Source: Allantophomopsis cytisporea (taxonomy: Eukaryota; Ascomycota; Leotiomycetes; Phacidiales; Phacidiaceae). From it: DNA of 64,000 nucleotides. The DNA lies in contig CP103026.1 of NCBI GenBank assembly GCA_024752435.1, positions 1,364,001 through 1,428,000 on the forward strand, written 5' to 3'. The translations under genes and the position numbers were made by a program. The notes below the pieces were generated by a model, which was not told the DNA's origin, ran no database searches, and saw only the letters and a list, made by a program, of their open reading frames with translations. Below, in pieces: positions 53,690 to 64,000 of the stretch (position 1 is its first letter; every line of letters begins with the position of its first letter).

Positions 53690-54900
53690 ATGAAGATCCC
53701 GAAACAAGCAACTCACCTCCTCACCCGCAATGCCAGCACCGCTACCACCTCCACCACAACCGCGTCGGCGCACACCATCGCCGCCCAATTCGCACAACGT
53801 CACCTCAATGTCCCGCCGACGACCGTGCGCGAATACCTGCTCCCAAAGCAAATGGACGCGTTGGCCGCCTCCCTAGGACACAATCACGTCCTACGGAATC
53901 CCAACCCATCTGGCCCGGTGCACTCGGGGAGTTCGGGGAGCTCACTTGGTTCACATAGCCTACCTGGGTCACGTAGCACGCCTGGGTCACGTGGTTCGCC
54001 GACTTCGCCGGCCCGGCCGAGTGATGTGGTCCCGCCCGGCTGGCACCTGGCTTATTTCACGCCCGTCCAGCCTGAGGCGCTCCTGGGCGCTGATGGCACC
54101 GATACGTCGTTCAACCCGGCTGCGCCGTTTACGAGGCGCATGTGGGCGGGCGGCGAGATGGTTTGGGAGGGGGAGGAGGGGCTGAGGGTTGGGGAGGAGT
54201 GTGTGGAGAGCACGAGGTTGCTTGCGGCTGAGGCGAAGGTTACGAGGAAGGGCGAGGAGATGGTTGTTGTGGGGGTTGAGAAGACGTATGAACAGGGTGG
54301 GCTGGTTAAGCTTGTTGATCGTCGGTGAGTCTTTCGACCTTTCTTTTCCATGGTTTTGTGAGTCTTTTGGTAGTTTGGGTCACGTTATCCTAAGGGGTTA
54401 CGAGCCTGTTGATTTAAGGATGTCTATATTTACGCGGGGGATTTGTATGAATGAATGTTGATATTGATAGCAATTGGATCTTCCGCCCCGCTATCACTGT
54501 CCCCTTACCGGCTTCCCCAGCACCTGCACCTGTACCTTTTCGGGCGGCGACGTATACACGCGATTTTTGTCAGACGCCTGTGTCGCTGTTCAGGTTCTCC
54601 GCGTTGACATTTAATGCGCACAAGATCCATTATTGCAAGGAGTGGTGCATGAACGTCGAAGGCCATCGCGATTGTGTCGTGCATGGTCCTTTAAACCTTA
54701 TCAATATTCTGAACCTATGGACGGATGTCTACAAAGTGACGCCGAGGAGTGTGCAATATAGGGCTACGAGTCCATTGTACGTTGGAGAGAGTTATCGCGC
54801 TTGTGTGGAGAAGGAAAAGGATGGGGTTACGAATGTGAATGTTGTGGATAGCTTCGGGGTCGTTTGTATGGTAGCTAGTGTGAAGAGAGGCGTAGAGTGA
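53690..54900 (+). CDS. HTD2: Mitochondrial 3-hydroxyacyl-thioester dehydratase (HTD2/MaoC hotdog family)
   Basis: Two exons, 53690-54324 and 54471-54900 (146-nt intron), give 354 residues. The N-terminus (MKIPKQATHLLTRNASTATTS...) looks like a mitochondrial presequence. Family landmarks: WHLAYFTPVQPEALLG and RRMWAGGEMVWEG in the first hotdog half; FRFSALTFNAHKIHYCKEW and VVHGPLNLIN in the second, which carries the catalytic region of mitochondrial FAS II dehydratases. A Gly/Ser-rich low-complexity insert (about residues 78-110, 53921-54020) separates a helical lead from the first half. In yeast, Htd2 supplies the octanoyl precursor of lipoic acid. An acyl-CoA hydratase role is the alternative. 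Confidence 0.82.
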
Positions 54901-55187
54901 GATATGACTATTCTACAGCAGCTGAAATGCCATGTACTTACTCGCACTACTCCGGACGACACGAGAGATAATCATAGAGTAAGGAGTACGAATTCATACA
55001 CGCCTCAATATTGACTTCGTAGTTGTCCTGGTATCATGAACGCCCCTTCCGAACTTTTCAAGTCAGGTAAACCAGTAGAATAATTCACTGTGTGTACTCC
55101 GGCACCACGTGCTCTCTCACCATATTCTATATTCATGGTGTGCGGCTGTTCCACCAGCACCGTCGTCATGACGATGTTGGTAGAGGC

Positions 55188-55226
55188 GAGTAGAGGCGAG
55201 TAGAGGAGAGTAGAGTAGAGTAGAGT
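55188..55226. repeat. GAGTA/GAGGC short tandem repeat
   Basis: Two GAGTAGAGGC units, then GAGTAGAGGA and repeated GAGTA units. Confidence 0.85.
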
Positions 55227-56279
55227 AATAGGAGTTATGTGAAAATTGATATACACGGGGTGATTAATAACGCTCGACAATGACAGTATGGGGTAATTAA
55301 TCTCTAAAACATAAGATGTACATTTCTTACAGTACGTACCTACGTAGCACTTCCTTTAAACTTGTCTCCTCGGACTTCGTGATTTGTTTTTAATCGGCGC
55401 TTGTCTCGCGCTTTCGCTTGTGGATCTGGACTCTCAGTGACCCCTACCTCAGCATGACGCCCCCCACCGGACTTATGCTTGACTCGTTTCGCCGCATTGG
55501 TCTGGATCGATCACATACTTACCGATCACACACTTACCGCACTTGACAATGATGAATGACGAGCCTCATCTTCTAGAACTGCATGAATGTACTGTGTATG
55601 CTTGGAGCATAGACTCCCTTTTGAGTGGAGGGTCATGATAGTAGCTTTGTTCTCTTAAAGGTAGTGTTTCGCCTATTAGAGATCTCGTCGGCTGCTTTAT
55701 CAGGTTCATTGAAGGTGCTTCGAGTATTCGGTTGAAAGTGAAAGTGCTTCGAGCACTGAATCATTCTTTCTCTCTTTCATTCTGTCCTTCAAGATCTCTT
55801 CAAGATCTTCCTCTACTGGGTAACGGGTTGATGATCGGGACGCTAGCTGTGCGCTTCTGGTAAAGTTTGGGTGTTTTGGTTTGGTTGTTTGGTTGTTTGA
55901 TCATCGGTCGTTTGGTTGTTAAGGGTCGGGGTAATTGGCATATAAGGTAAGGTAGTGGGGAATTCTTGCAAGTTCCAGAATTACGGTGCTATTTTCATGG
56001 TGTTCAGGATATTTCGCGATGAGTTCATTGATGGTATTTGCTTCGAATCCGTAGTAATCTGACCTGGTGGACAAGGCTTTCTGCATAATTGTTGCATGTT
56101 TGTTGAATTGGGTTGGTTCAGTTTCATTCATTAATGGTGATCGGAGTGGCGGTGGGTAGCGGGTTCGTTGTGATTGCGTTATGGTAGGAGCGCGGACTTG
56201 TTTCTACCTTAGTTTCTTCTTCTTCCTTCTTTTCCGTTTTTGATCATCAGTCACATTGTGTCGTGTGTGAATGAGTAGG

Positions 56280-56340
56280 TAGTGAATGAATGAATGAATG
56301 AGTGAATGAGTGAGTGAGTGAATGAGTGAATGAGTGCGAG
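56280..56340. repeat. GAAT/GAGT tetranucleotide repeat
   Basis: About 14 units of GAAT or GAGT in mixed order. They produce spurious HSLTHSFIH-like open frames on the minus strand. Confidence 0.9.
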
Positions 56341-58014
56341 TGAGAGGGGGCGTGTAGAATAGGCGGTGGTAGATACGTGCCAAGTAAATAAATAAATATT
56401 CGTCTACATAGTCGAGTATCGTAGGACATCCATCCATTGCTGGCACTTTGCTGTGTTTGCAACTCTCACAATCTCATCCGTCCATCAACGAATGGCATCA
56501 ACATCATCCGGAATATCAGCCCCCAGCTGTACTTCTATGGATATCTATGTATGCATATCTCAACTTGCATTCATCCTCTCCTCGACTTGCTGCTTACTCT
56601 GCCTGTAGTCGTGTAGTACTTCAACTTCCATACCCTTTTCTCTCTATGGCATCACTCTGACAACATGTGGTCAAACAGCAATCCGAGAACATGACACGGG
56701 GCGGAATTGTATGCACACGATACACAGAAGCACCGCAACGACCCACTTCATACATCCAGACCCCCAAAGACCAGAAGACCAAAAGACTTGAGGGTCTGGA
56801 TGGCGTCAGGGCCTTTATCCGTCGCAAAATAACCAAGAAGATCGAGGAAGTACACAGAGTAGCACGAGTAGTAACCCTTCTCTCACTCGACCGACGTACC
56901 TTTCTTTACTTGACCACTACGTACTCGACTAGGTATTTGACTACCATATCTGACTAACTGACTGCACAACTGACTACTGGTATAGAGGACCAAAGCGTAA
57001 CCATCCACTTTCTACTATCGAGCCTAGAATATCCAGCCCGGTCCACTCATTCAGCCCATTCACATCCAGGCAAAGTCAAATATCAATCCAAGTGTGCCAA
57101 CCAGACATCAAACCAAAAGTGCTTAACTCGCCCCCTCGAAATCCCTTCCCACGCCTATTTCCATTGTGCTGTATGTCTGCACGCCCTTCCACCACGTCGG
57201 CACTCTCTCTCACTTATTCACTCACTCGTCTCCCGCTTCTTGACCACACCCACTTACTATGATGAGTACGTACCTGGAGTAACTGCTCCATCGCTCTACT
57301 TACGCTGGTGTTCTAATTCCATGTAAATAATGCCCTCCCAGCTTTGGTGCTTCAACCACGGAGGTGACACCCACGACTCTTTTGCTAATTCAGAGCCTGT
57401 CATTATTACCATGCTACCCCGTCCGAGGAGTGGTTGTGTTGCCACCTCTTCTGCCCAGTACAGTACTCGGGTAAATCTACTTTGTCCGGATAGTAGAGTA
57501 TTCTCCAAATCACAAAACGTGGTGATATCATAAAATATAGGCGAAAATACGCGGATTTTTATCATTTGAACCTTGGAAGAAGAAGAAGAATAATAATAAT
57601 AATACAGCAACACGATACGACACGACATTAAGTCGAAGAGCATTGATATGGCAAGAGTCACACAGTAAAGATGAAATTGCCCAGACTTCAATGGCTGTTC
57701 GCAAACATGAGCTGTTGAGCATTGTACTTCAACTGTAAAGCGTGAGCTTACTGTCTGTCTCGACATGGAATCCTAGGTATCCGAGCACTCAAGTATATAT
57801 ACACACTAAGTACCGCAGTAACAAAATCCTTGGGTGGCGCACAATCCTTCACTGATTAACTCACCACCCATACCATACCATACCATATCTTACCATACCG
57901 TAACTACTCTACTCATCTACCCTACCTATCCAAGAATTGTCCCTCCCCATTACCCTAAAACCATCCACTACCTCACCTTACTGAACTAATCGTAAACTCT
58001 CCCCCAAGACCAAC

Positions 58015-58259
58015 ATGGACCAGATACTGCCGTCTCTTAACCTACCTTAGACTACTACCCTTAGACACTCAGCCTGTGTAGCTCCTTCGATGTTCACTTC
58101 TCCATCAATGTCGTTGTCCTGATTTCTACAATAGCATCATCAAAAAGAACTTCCCATCATCTTACATACATACGCAGGCGCAGAGAAGAAGGCGCCTATG
58201 AGAAACCATCACCACAATCGTGTGTACACCCTGCCGAAATGAATGGCTTGTGCTTTTGA
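58015..58259 (+). promoter_or_regulatory. Cluster of four short upstream ORFs before the histidine kinase start
   Basis: ATG-initiated mini-frames are at 58015-58050 (11 codons), 58090-58122 (10), 58198-58242 (14) and 58239-58259 (6). The last two overlap by 4 bases (ATGA). If the transcript starts upstream of 58015, they would restrain translation of the kinase. The transcription start is unknown. Confidence 0.4.
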
Positions 58260-58265
58260 ACAAGC

Positions 58266-61200
58266 ATGATTCCCGACACTGTCAATATGCCAACCAGAAT
58301 CTACTCGGAGACGGCGAGAGAACGGGAAATATTCAAGTATGTATGATCCTATAAGCAAAATTGGTACTCGAGATTGACGTGCGACTCCAGATACTACCAG
58401 CCAATATACATTGCTCCGGACCCTTCTGGCACAAAAAGAGTCCCTCGTTCGTCCTGGGACACTGCGCTTACGGCTTTTGCTCAGCTCGGTGCACTACGAC
58501 TCAACGCAAAGCGTTGTCTGATCAGTCTTGTTAGTCGCGATACCCACTACAACATCGCAGAGGCAACACGGACGCTCTCACTACAAGCTGATAATATTCA
58601 TGAAGAAGATGATAGCCTGTGGATTGGAGTTTCGACCGTCTCAAAATCCTATGGGCTCTGCTCTCATGCCGTCGATATCTTCAATGGCACGAAAGAATGT
58701 GGTGCGGAATCACAACATGGACATCAGGAAGATAAAGGATACGTCTCGCATATCGTCGTTAATGATCTGTTAAAAGATCAATGTGCGCATCGCCGGTACA
58801 AGGCTATGGAGAATTCCCATCTGCGATTTTACGCCTGCGTACCTATTATCACAAAGGCTGGATATATCATTGGTGCATACAGCATTATCGACGATAAGCC
58901 CCGCGATGGCATCAGTGCTAAGGAGCTGCGGTTCCTCAAGGATATGAGTGTGACGGTTATGGATCATCTAGCAACCACGAGAGCCAAAAGTCAACACTAT
59001 CGTGCTGAGAAAATGGTGAAGGGTATGGGGGTCTTCGTCGAAGGCGGATCGAGCTTGCGGGAATGGTGGCTTCGAACTGGCCATGAAAATTCGGCTCATT
59101 CAGCGGCGGTCAAAGGATCCTCTGAAACGCAAACTCTCGACCAGAAAGCTGATGTCGAGTTCGGCATACAGGATGCTCCCGAGGGCCTTCTGGCAAGCAA
59201 TGTTCGCGGTTTAGAAGCGAGGTCTTTTGCTCATGGTCCAGAGTCAAAGAGGCCACTATATTCCGAAAGTGTCAGCGTTCTCTCAACCGTGGAGTCAGAA
59301 GCATCGGAGAGTATTTTGTCAACGACCCAAGGCCTCAACAGTTCCCAAACCACATCATCTGTTCTTGGAAACCACGGTACAGGACATACAAGCTCTGCAA
59401 GTGTCGGGGAACCAAGCGTGCAGACTCCGAAGCCACCAATTTCTAACAGCGTGACAAATGGTGTTCATATGCCGGGATCACAGTTACAGGAAGCCATTTT
59501 GTCTACGGACCTGAAACACACCTTTTCCAGAGCAAGCAATCTGATTCGGGAATCTCTTTCCGTTTGTGGAGCCTTGTTCCTCGATGCAAGTGTTGGCTCT
59601 TTTGGCGGAAGATCTGAGAAGGGCACTCTAAGTGACACGGCTCCTTCAGCGTTTATGCACCAATCGACACCATGCACAACATCAAGCAGTGACGAGGACA
59701 AGGCGGCCAGGAGCCGTGAAGAAGCGATGGAAGCGAATGGGAGAACGAGCTCGAGTACCACTCCATCTCACGAAAAGACCTGTGGCATATTGGGATATTC
59801 GACGCATACACGATCAAGCCTGAAGATGCACAAGGCCTCAGATTTGCATTCTAATGTCCCGGAATACTTTTTGAGGAAACTACTGAAGCGATATCCACAT
59901 GGAAAGATATTTAATTTGGATGAAAATGGCGTTGCATCTTCTAGTGATGAAGAAGCCGCAATAATGAGAGACGTATCGATACTCAAGACCACCGATAAGC
60001 CCCTACCAGCACGAAAGGCCAAGCGAAGGAGACTCTCGAAGGAGGCCGAATTCAAAACTATTCTTCAAATACTCCCGGGGGCTCGAAGCATAGCCTTCTT
60101 TCCTCTATGGGATGCTCACAAGGAGAGATGGTTCGCAGGAGGCTTTTTGTGGTCGACTCAACCAACACGGATCTTAGTTCCAGAGGAAGACTTGACCTAC
60201 TTCGCAGCATTCGGCAACAGTGTTATGGCCGAAGTTGGCCGCTTGGATGCCCTGGTCGCTGCACAGATGAAAGTGAACTTCATTTCTTCTATCAGCCATG
60301 AATTACGATCGCCACTTCATGGTGTGTTGGCTAGTGTGGAGTTGTTGCAGGACAGCAATGTTGATGCTGTTCAAGCTGACATGGTGAGCATGATCGAAGC
60401 TTGTGGGAAGACTTTACTCGATACGATTAATCATGTCCTTGACTTTACCAAAGTCAATAGCAAATCAAAAGAGAAGGCACGCAAGCTGAGGAGATCGAAA
60501 GCTCGAGGGTCGGTTGAAGATTTGGACAAAAAGACCACCTTGGACTCAGAAAATGTTACGACAACAGTCCCCGACTTGAGTGTTCTTACAGAAGAGGTAA
60601 TTGGCTCAGTCTATGCCGGTCATTATCACCGCAAAAACCCCTCACCTGCCAATAAGCCCGATCTGCTTCGTGGATTTTCCCATGACAGTCAGAAGAGCGA
60701 TAATAGCGATCAAAGTTCATTAACTACTCAAAACAAATTCGACAAGCTGCCGGTCATGATTATTGTGAACATCTCCCACCGAGATAATTATAGATTTCCC
60801 ATTGAAGCGGGAGCTTGGAGAAGAATTCTGATGAATCTGTTCGGAAATGCGTTGAAATATACGAGCGCCGGATTCATTCGTATTTCTTTACATTCGAAGG
60901 ATAGTGTGTCAAAAGATGGGACTCATGTCTCAAAGATTACACTCTCTGTGAGCGATTCGGGACAAGGGATATCTTCCGAGTATCTGCAGCACCATCTATA
61001 TACGCCGTTTGCGCAGGAGAGTTCGCTTTCTGTGGGTACTGGGTTAGGTCTGAGCATCGTTCGACAAATAGTTGACGATCTGGATGGGAATATTGATTTC
61101 AATAGTGAGAAAGGCATGGGCACGGAGGCTATTGTCTCTTTGCCCGCAAAGTTGCCCTCTGCTATACTGGAGTCGTCATCGCCAATTGAGAATGGTGTTG

Positions 61201-62314
61201 AATCAGTTCGTCAATATACTCGTGGCGTCAAAGCCTGCCTGGTTTGCTTCGACGTCACTCCCGACATGGATGACACATCAGGTATCCTCTCCACCGAAGC
61301 CGAGCGTATGTTCGCTCTGAAATCCTCACTCTCTTCGTTATTGAAGGACTGGTTCCAAATGGATGTCATATCCCACCCCTCCCTCAAATTCCCGCTTGCC
61401 GATATCTACTTAATCCTCGAATCAGACTTCAACGACCTTTTAGCCTCCGGGTATTTCGACGAGATCGATGACCAGATCCCCGAGTCTCCTGGCCCCTGGC
61501 AACTTCCTAGCCTGTTGGTACTTACTTCGCCTGGTTCCAACATTACTGAGAAGATCATCGGAGGTTACAACGTCGTCAAGCTACAGCAACCCCTCGGGCC
61601 TCACAGAATGGCAAAGGTCCTGTCCCGTTGTCTACAGAGTCGGAAGCCCTGGGAGTTCGTTGGCACGGACAGCAGTCCCGTCAACCCTCCTGGCTCCACA
61701 CTAGCAACACGGCGAAACAACTCGGAAACTACTTCGCCCCCCCACCAAACACGACCAAGCCTGTCGTCCTTCCGTAGTCGCAGTTACTCTCTTCAGAGCC
61801 CCAAGCCTCCCTCCATCTCCTCCATACCCTCAACCAACCCCAACGAGCTTAACGGCTTCCTCCCAAATGTCCTCCTCGTTGAAGACAACGAGATCAACCT
61901 TAAGGTATGTCCCACAACCTTCCTTCGGCTCTTCCTATGTAGTTCCTCACTGACACTCAACAGCTCTTGGTAACTTACATGCGCCGTCTGCGCGTCCCGC
62001 ACGCAACAGCTGTCAACGGCCTTGAAGCTCTCACCATTTACCAATCTCATGATCGCCCCTTCGATGTCGTCCTTATGGACATCTCCATGCCCATCATGGA
62101 CGGCCTCACCAGCTCCCGCGAAATCCGCCGCTTTGAGCGCATCAATAATCGCGTGCCGGCCACAATCATTGCCCTCACTGGAGCCGCGTCACCGGCGGCT
62201 AGGCAGGAGGCATTCAGTTCGGGGATTGATCGATATTTGACCAAACCGGTGCCTATGAAAGCCTTGAAGAGTATTTTGGATGAGTTTAGGGCCTTGGATC
62301 AGAGCAATCAATAA
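58266..62314 (+). CDS. Hybrid histidine kinase with GAF domain, pseudo-receiver and receiver
   Basis: Three exons, 58266-58336, 58391-61904 and 61964-62314, give 1311 residues. The first junction (GTATGT donor) restores REREIFKYYQPIYIAP. An in-frame alternative start is at 58287. Order: GAF-type sensor (about 60-230), long Ser-rich linker, HisKA with phosphoacceptor H660 in SISHELRSPLHG, HATPase with N box MNLFGNALKYTS, G1 VSDSGQGIS and G2 GTGLGLSIV. Next comes a receiver-like segment with no phosphoacceptor Asp that I can identify (about 960-1100), then a canonical receiver: LLVEDNEIN, D1234 in VLMDISMPIMDG, T in ALTGAA and K in YLTKPV. No membrane segment is seen, so it is cytosolic. It should relay phosphate H to D to an Ypd1-type transfer protein. 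The ligand is unknown. Confidence 0.92.
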
Positions 62315-64000
62315 AACGGGGCATGATAAATGTGGATGCAAAGTTCCGTAATTTCCCGCCACTTTCCTTTGTTCTTGTGGAATTCTTTTCTTTTTTCTTT
62401 TTTCGTTTCTTGTATGACGGGTTTGGATGGGGAACGGAAGGGGTTCGGCGTACATATGAACTCTATACCAGGTGGGGTTGTGATATTTTAACGAATCGAC
62501 GGGACGGTTATTGCATAAGCCGGGACATGAATTGTTGGGTTAGGAGGCCGGGGATAAGCTTCTAAGTACATATTGTGGTGCGAGCGGAATACATAGGCAT
62601 TTTGGACGCGATGATTCATGAATTGAGGAGCTTGTGATGGACTGTGACGTTTATGGCCCAAGATGAGATGGTGAATGATGGTGAGGATTTGTGGATTCGC
62701 TGGACTGAGGGGCGGATTTCTTAAGTAGATATAGAGTACGAATGTTGTGAATAAAGATATATATGTATGACTCTGTAACTGTTTAGATACGCGTTGTTTC
62801 GTCTCAAGCTCTAGTTCTAAGTACTATTCTTGTGTCTTGTGTTTGACACTTAGTGCTGATACAGAAATACGTTCCACAATTTCAAGACGAAGCATCAATG
62901 TGGAACTGGGAAGCGTCGAGTGCTGGTATTTCCGATATCTTTCCCGAGCATAGTTACTTCATATCTCAATAGAAGTTGATATGGTGTTTCAGTATTGGTA
63001 GTCGAATATGTGGAAGAGCTTGTCATATCACATTCACGGTCGCGAAATCCATATTGACCCTCAATATCTTGTTACTGCAACCTATATACCTGCTGGACGT
63101 GTTTAAGTGCAGAGAAGATGAAAGGTACGGGTATGTAAAGATAGTATCATCGACTGGATACCTGGATCCTGATTGTGGAACATCGCCTAACACTTCACAT
63201 TTTATCAATTGGGTGTTCATGCTATATCTTGAAGATTGATGAGATGGAGATTCCGTGTCTTCTGATTAGGATGGTAATAATGCTATGACTGATAATGGAG
63301 AGGATTGATGATGGATAGGAAGGATGATGGCGAAAATCTGCTGAAGTGGAACTCAGCCTACTTGGACTATTTACACATGCGCGTACTACAAACCTAGTAT
63401 AAATACCATCTAGTTTTCATGTGAACGACTTAGATTGTGAATTGTAACCTCTGACTCGTAACTCATGAATTGTGGCTTGCGAAATATGAGTTGCGTGTAT
63501 GCACTTGCCAGCTGTATGTACATTATCAGCTACATTATCATGCACTTCCTCAGTCATCATCATCTACATCTCATCATCATCATCACTCGTCATTGTTGTA
63601 TCTGTTATAGAGATCTTAGGCATTGCCAACTATGTAGCTTAGCAATATCCGGGAGTTGTATGTTCGCGAACCACAGCTGGTGGTTGGGTAGCTGTTGACT
63701 TCTTTCACTTCTGCTGAGCACCAACCATGAGCTTTATTGTTTCCTGCCTCTGAAAACCTATCTTGGCTTCCCTAGAATAAGCTGTTTGTGAAGCTATCGA
63801 AGCTTTGATGTGTGCCCTCGACTTTCGATGAACCAAAGTAGTATGGGTAGTAAATGAGCTTCCCAGTATAGTTTTGAACTTTGGTTTATGAGCTGTGGTT
63901 ATACTTCTACATAAACATCTATGAATTTGCAAGAGATCTCTTCTCTGCAAGACATGTCGTAATGAAACAACTCTTTAATGTCTAATGCAGTGTCCAGTGC
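62315..64000. other. Right-end intergenic sequence, no supported gene
   Basis: A T-rich stretch at 62380-62410 and a TCATCA-type run at 63557-63592 are the only structures seen. Short frames (for example 62976-63239 and 63465-63698) have no protein character. Confidence 0.5.

Larger units (their letters stand above)
54901..58265. other. 3.4 kb intergenic block with several simple repeats
   Basis: No supported gene. It contains a (GAGTA/GAGGC)n stretch at 55188-55226, a GAAT/GAGT tetranucleotide array at 56280-56340, GAA/ATA triplet runs at 57583-57603 and ACCAT repeats at 57866-57898. The last 300 bp form the probable leader of the histidine kinase gene. A long upstream region is common for fungal signalling genes. 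Confidence 0.6.

Noticed and set aside
56204..56462. Minus-strand frames rich in HSLTHSFIH
   Set aside because: They are read from the GAAT/GAGT tetranucleotide repeat and are not protein coding.

Overview
The window is nuclear DNA from a filamentous ascomycete (Pezizomycotina). Three things support this. Introns are mostly short (about 50-150 nt, one of 368 nt), with GTATGT/GTAAGT-type donors and CTAAC-like branch sites. The protein families are typical: a CFEM-type membrane protein, a DapB-like dipeptidyl aminopeptidase, a hybrid histidine kinase, a fungal amidoligase and a CSC1-type channel. There is also an AT-rich, transposon-bearing island that looks RIP-degraded. Leotiomycetes is my best guess, but that is inference. 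I assembled the gene models by hand from conserved protein sequence, reading frame and splice-site consensus.

Layout. 1-2837: 3' part of a CSC1/OSCA-type channel (+). 3832-3920: intron-containing tRNA-Phe. 5608-8337: two divergent genes whose N-termini share the same Cys/His spacing. 9617-12626: polyol dehydrogenase and a quinone-oxidoreductase-like MDR gene. 14159-17479: secreted PEBP (+) and an amidoligase (-). 18899-23037: M20 metallopeptidase (+) and mitochondrial ATP synthase alpha (ATP1, -), whose fifth intron carries a C2H2 zinc-finger reading frame. 24411-30130: secreted But2-like protein (+), SDR (-) and a bacterial-style D-galactonate dehydratase (-). 30978-34515: dipeptidyl aminopeptidase (+) and a small membrane protein (-). 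35989-39121: transposase-type HTH fragment (-) and a CFEM-like receptor-like protein (+).

From about 39.5 to 49.9 kb the DNA becomes AT-rich and gene-poor. It starts at a minus-strand tRNA-Gly(GCC), contains a degenerate tRNA-Gly copy, a copia-type retrotransposon relic and a second intact tRNA-Gly(GCC), and ends with an intact FAD monooxygenase next to a gene broken by one nonsense codon. From 50 kb the window returns to ordinary genes: an ERCC6L2-type SNF2 ATPase, a mitochondrial HTD2/MaoC-type dehydratase and, after 3.3 kb of repeat-rich non-coding DNA, a GAF-domain hybrid histidine kinase with a possible uORF-bearing leader.

The genes do not form one obvious pathway. Two metabolic enzymes (the arabinitol/sorbitol-type dehydrogenase and the galactonate dehydratase) could both serve plant-sugar catabolism but lie 18 kb apart. 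The most unusual features are the in-frame zinc-finger sequence inside the ATP1 intron, the divergent Cys/His gene pair, and the two tRNA-Gly genes around the degraded island.
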